Source: Verrucomicrobiales bacterium (GTDB lineage: Bacteria; Verrucomicrobiota; Verrucomicrobiia; Limisphaerales; UBA1100). From it: DNA of 35,163 bases. Under the pieces are notes generated by a model. That model saw nothing but the letters and a program-made list of their open reading frames with translations. It was not told the DNA's origin and searched no databases. Below, one piece after another: positions 33,006 through 35,163 of this stretch (positions within the stretch are counted from its first letter, which is position 1; each line of letters begins with the position of its first letter). The translations under genes were made by a program, and so were the position numbers. The stretch covers positions 1 to 35,163 of the forward strand of contig SYLI01000062.1 in NCBI GenBank assembly GCA_005809105.1. The letters are read 5' to 3'.

Positions 33006-33944
33006 ATGAATGCGTCCTTCCCATGCCGCCGCGAGTTCCTGGCCGCCGCAGCTTCGCTGCCCACCGCCATTCACGCCGCAGGATTGGCAGCCGCCGCCGG
33101 GCCTCCCAAAGCCGCCACGGCGTTTCAAATCGCCTGTATGACACTTCCCTACAGCGCATTTCCACTGCAACGCGCCCTGTCCGGCATCCGCCAGGCGGGC
33201 TATGACTTTGTCGCGTGGGGCACGACGCACCGCGAGGCGCCCAACGCGCAGTCCACCCCCGTCCTGTCGGCCGACGCGCCGCCGGCCAAGGCCAAGGAAC
33301 TGGCGATGAGCTGCCGCGACTTGGGCCTGCAGCCCGTGATGATGTTTAGCGGCGTGTATCCAGAACATCGGGACGGGCTTGAAATCCTCACCCAGCGGCT
33401 CAAACAGGCGTCGGCCGCGGGCATCGCGCAGGTGCTCACCTTTGGGCACACCAAAGGGGGCAACCACGCGCTCTGGCTGGAACGATTCAAGAAGCTCGGC
33501 CCCATCGCGCGCGACCTGGGCGTCCTGCTGGTTGTTAAACAGCACGGCGGCGAGACCGGCACAGGCGAGGCCTGCGCCAAGATTGTCCGCGAGGTCAACG
33601 ATGCGGGCGTGCGCGTGAACTATGACGCAGGCAACGTGATGGACTATCTGGATGTGGATCCCATTGCCGACATCCGCCGGTGCGCCGACGTGGTGCGCAG
33701 TTTCTGCATCAAGGATCATCGCAACTGGCCCAAGGACGAGGACTGCGGGCCCGGTCTGGGTGAGATCGACCATTTCCGCCTGCTGCATCCGGTGTCTCGC
33801 ACCGGCCTCGTGATGCCCCTGTGCTGCGAAAACATCGCTGCGCCGTTGCTGCCGCGGCCCCTCCAGCCCGAAGGCGTCGATGCGCTGGCTCGCCGCGCGC
33901 GCGAGTTTCTGGAGACGGTGATTGCCGGGCTGCGCACGCTCTGA
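33006..33944 (+). CDS. Tat/Sec-exported sugar phosphate isomerase/epimerase-type TIM barrel
   Basis: This is a 312-residue protein. Its N-terminus (CRREFLAAAASLPTAIHA) looks Tat-like. The barrel belongs to the xylose-isomerase-like superfamily (AP_endonuc_2): IRQAGYDFVAWG, VMMFSGVYPEH, QVLTFGHTKGG, VVKQHGGETGTG, VNYDAGNVMDY and SFCIKDHRN. It is divergent from the DUF1080-oxidoreductase pair across about 80 bases. With them it would form an exported set for sugar oxidation, cleavage and isomerisation. The ATG at 33006 is preceded directly by an in-frame TTG; no clear ribosome site is seen. Confidence 0.83.
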   Translation: MNASFPCRREFLAAAASLPTAIHAAGLAAAAGPPKAATAFQIACMTLPYSAFPLQRALSGIRQAGYDFVAWGTTHREAPNAQSTPVLSADAPPAKAKELAMSCRDLGLQPVMMFSGVYPEHRDGLEILTQRLKQASAAGIAQVLTFGHTKGGNHALWLERFKKLGPIARDLGVLLVVKQHGGETGTGEACAKIVREVNDAGVRVNYDAGNVMDYLDVDPIADIRRCADVVRSFCIKDHRNWPKDEDCGPGLGEIDHFRLLHPVSRTGLVMPLCCENIAAPLLPRPLQPEGVDALARRAREFLETVIAGLRTL

Positions 33945-34059
33945 GTTCCTTCCCGTGGGAAACAACTTGGCAGCGAGTGCGTGGCTTCTCATATTTTCCG
34001 CGCTTTGAAGCATTGGCCATGCTGCCCGACTCATCCGTCATCACCCGCCACCGGGAGGC

Positions 34060-35163
34060 ATGCGGACGCTTGATGCCATCGTCGCCGGCGGTGGCGCGGC
34101 GGGGTTGATGTGCGCCATCACCGCCGGGCGCCGGGGCCGGCGGGTGCTCGTGCTGGAACGCGCGCGCCGGCCGGGAAACAAGATTCTGATTTCCGGCGGC
34201 GGCCGCTGCAATTTCACCAACCTCAACGTTGGGCCCGAGCACTACCTCTCAGCCAATCCCGACTTCTGCCGGTCGGCACTGGCGGGCTTTACGCCCGACC
34301 GCTTTATTGAACTGGTGCGCCGCCACGGCATCGCGTTTCACGAGAAGACCCGTGGGCAGCTTTTTTGCGATGGCAGTTCGCGGCAGGTGCTGGATCTGCT
34401 GCGCACCGAATGCGACGCCGCCGGGGTGGAGGTGCGCGCCGATTGCGCCATCGAGAAGGTGACGCGCGCGCAGGGTTTTGAACTCCACACCCGCCCCGAA
34501 ATCCTCACCGCACCGGCGCTGGTGATCGCGACGGGCGCGCTTTCGTATCCAAAGCTGGGGGCGACCCACTTTGGCCACCGCGTCGCCACGCAGTTCGGGG
34601 TCAATGTCATTGCCCCGCGGCCCGGACTGGTGCCGCTCATCCCGCGCCTGGCAGACGGCGCGCCCTGGCCCTTTTCAGAATTGTCGGGCGTTTCGCTCGA
34701 TTGCATCGCCAGCACCGGCGGCCAGTCCTTCCGCGAGAACCTGCTCTTCACCCATCGCGGCCTGTCCGGCCCGGCAATTCTGCAGGTGTCCAATTACTGT
34801 CCGGTGGGAGAAGGCTTCATGTTAAACGTGCTGCCCGACCGCGATCCGGCGGCGCTGGCGGCGGATCTTGCGCAGGCCCGGGGCACGGCCGAACAGTGGC
34901 TTGCAGGGCTGCTTCCTCGGCGTGCGGCACAGGCCTTTGCTCGGGTGTTCGCGCCGGACAAGCCCCTGCCCCACTACACGGCCGCAGAACGCGGGCAGCT
35001 TGTTGGGCAGCTCACCCGCTGGCGGCTCACCGCTGCGGACACCGAAGGATACGACAAGGCCGAGGTGACTGTGGGCGGCGTGGACACCCGGGCGCTGTCC
35101 TCAAAGACGATGGAGTGCCGCGACGTGCCCGGGCTCTATTTCATCGGCGAGGTGGTGGACGTC
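34060..35163 (+). CDS. HI0933/BaiN-like NAD(P)/FAD-dependent flavoprotein, 3' end missing
   Basis: The frame is open to the window edge; 368 residues are present, most of the family's usual 390-420. The N-terminal FAD motif DAIVAGGGAAGLMCAITAG and GNKILISGGGRCNFTN are diagnostic of the HI0933-like (YhiN/BaiN) flavoproteins. VIATGALSYPKLGATHFG and the FTHRGLSGPAILQVS motif follow, and the visible end, GLYFIGEVVDV, is the second FAD-contacting stretch. Its role is uncertain; members include reductases of unsaturated substrates. GGGAGG lies unusually close (one base) to the ATG at 34060; no other in-frame start fits better. Confidence 0.92.
   Translation, partial: MRTLDAIVAGGGAAGLMCAITAGRRGRRVLVLERARRPGNKILISGGGRCNFTNLNVGPEHYLSANPDFCRSALAGFTPDRFIELVRRHGIAFHEKTRGQLFCDGSSRQVLDLLRTECDAAGVEVRADCAIEKVTRAQGFELHTRPEILTAPALVIATGALSYPKLGATHFGHRVATQFGVNVIAPRPGLVPLIPRLADGAPWPFSELSGVSLDCIASTGGQSFRENLLFTHRGLSGPAILQVSNYCPVGEGFMLNVLPDRDPAALAADLAQARGTAEQWLAGLLPRRAAQAFARVFAPDKPLPHYTAAERGQLVGQLTRWRLTAADTEGYDKAEVTVGGVDTRALSSKTMECRDVPGLYFIGEVVDV

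Noticed and set aside
33942-33965. Read-through of the TGA ending the TIM-barrel gene as a further Sec codon
   Set aside because: The protein is full length for its family, and the sequence after the stop shows no continuation of the fold.
1-35163. CRISPR arrays, insertion sequences, prophage genes, integrase or attachment sites
   Set aside because: No spaced direct repeats, transposase, integrase or phage motifs were found on either strand. tRNA-Sec shows no duplicated 3' end nearby.

Overview
The window is GC-rich, densely coding DNA from a bacterial chromosome, most likely Verrucomicrobiota (Pedosphaera/Limisphaera-like) or less likely Planctomycetota. The lineage call is inference. It rests on an adjacent PSCyt1-DUF1549-DUF1553 and DUF1501 gene pair, a formylglycine-type sulfatase, a DUF1080 protein, an exported Gfo/Idh/MocA oxidoreductase, many Tat signal peptides, and a large FG-GAP/ASPIC-UnbV lipoprotein, a combination typical of these phyla. 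No rRNA, insertion sequence, phage gene or CRISPR array is visible, and no stretch over 300 bases lacks a gene.

The most interesting part is 2.3-10.8 kb, a self-contained selenocysteine locus. On the minus strand a tightly packed cluster runs selW-like selenoprotein (in-frame UGA at codon 13 with a SECIS-like hairpin), tRNA-Sec (selC, anticodon UCA), selD, selA, an exported transglutaminase-like protein, selB. All protein-gene junctions from selD to selB overlap by four bases. Converging on selB, with a 3-base gap, is a 930-residue lipoprotein with MORN-like repeats, FG-GAP repeats and an ASPIC/UnbV domain. Its reading frame is interrupted only by one UGA, at codon 712. Homology-like sequence continues in frame after the UGA and a hairpin with an apical GU follows at the expected distance, so I read it as a large, apparently undescribed type of selenoprotein. 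Machinery and two candidate substrates therefore lie side by side.

Region by region. 1-2287: the 3' part of an IlvD/Edd-family dehydratase (pentonate dehydratase type) and a DHDPS-family lyase/aldolase, likely a non-phosphorylative sugar-acid pathway. 2349-10807: the selenocysteine locus. 10907-11537: two small lipoproteins with a UUCG-loop terminator. 11.6-15.6 kb: a Tat-exported hydroxypyruvate-isomerase-like TIM barrel, a membrane-anchored alpha-carbonic anhydrase with a His-rich linker, an exported dual-specificity-type phosphatase and a rhomboid protease. 15.6-24.5 kb: extracytoplasmic proteins (sulfatase, two exported propeller proteins, a Tat propeller protein, DUF1501, and the c-type cytochrome/DUF1553 giant). 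24.5-26.9 kb: a lone PTS EIIA protein convergent with an APC permease carrying a UspA domain. 27.0-30.5 kb: a lactonase-type propeller divergent from an ECF sigma / membrane protein / PDZ operon. 30.5-33.9 kb: a stand-alone CBM48 protein, then an exported Gfo/Idh/MocA oxidoreductase and DUF1080 protein, divergent from an exported TIM-barrel isomerase/epimerase; together these resemble a 3-keto-sugar pathway for extracytoplasmic glycoside breakdown. The window ends inside a HI0933-type flavoprotein.

All calls were made by reading the sequence; no database search was run.
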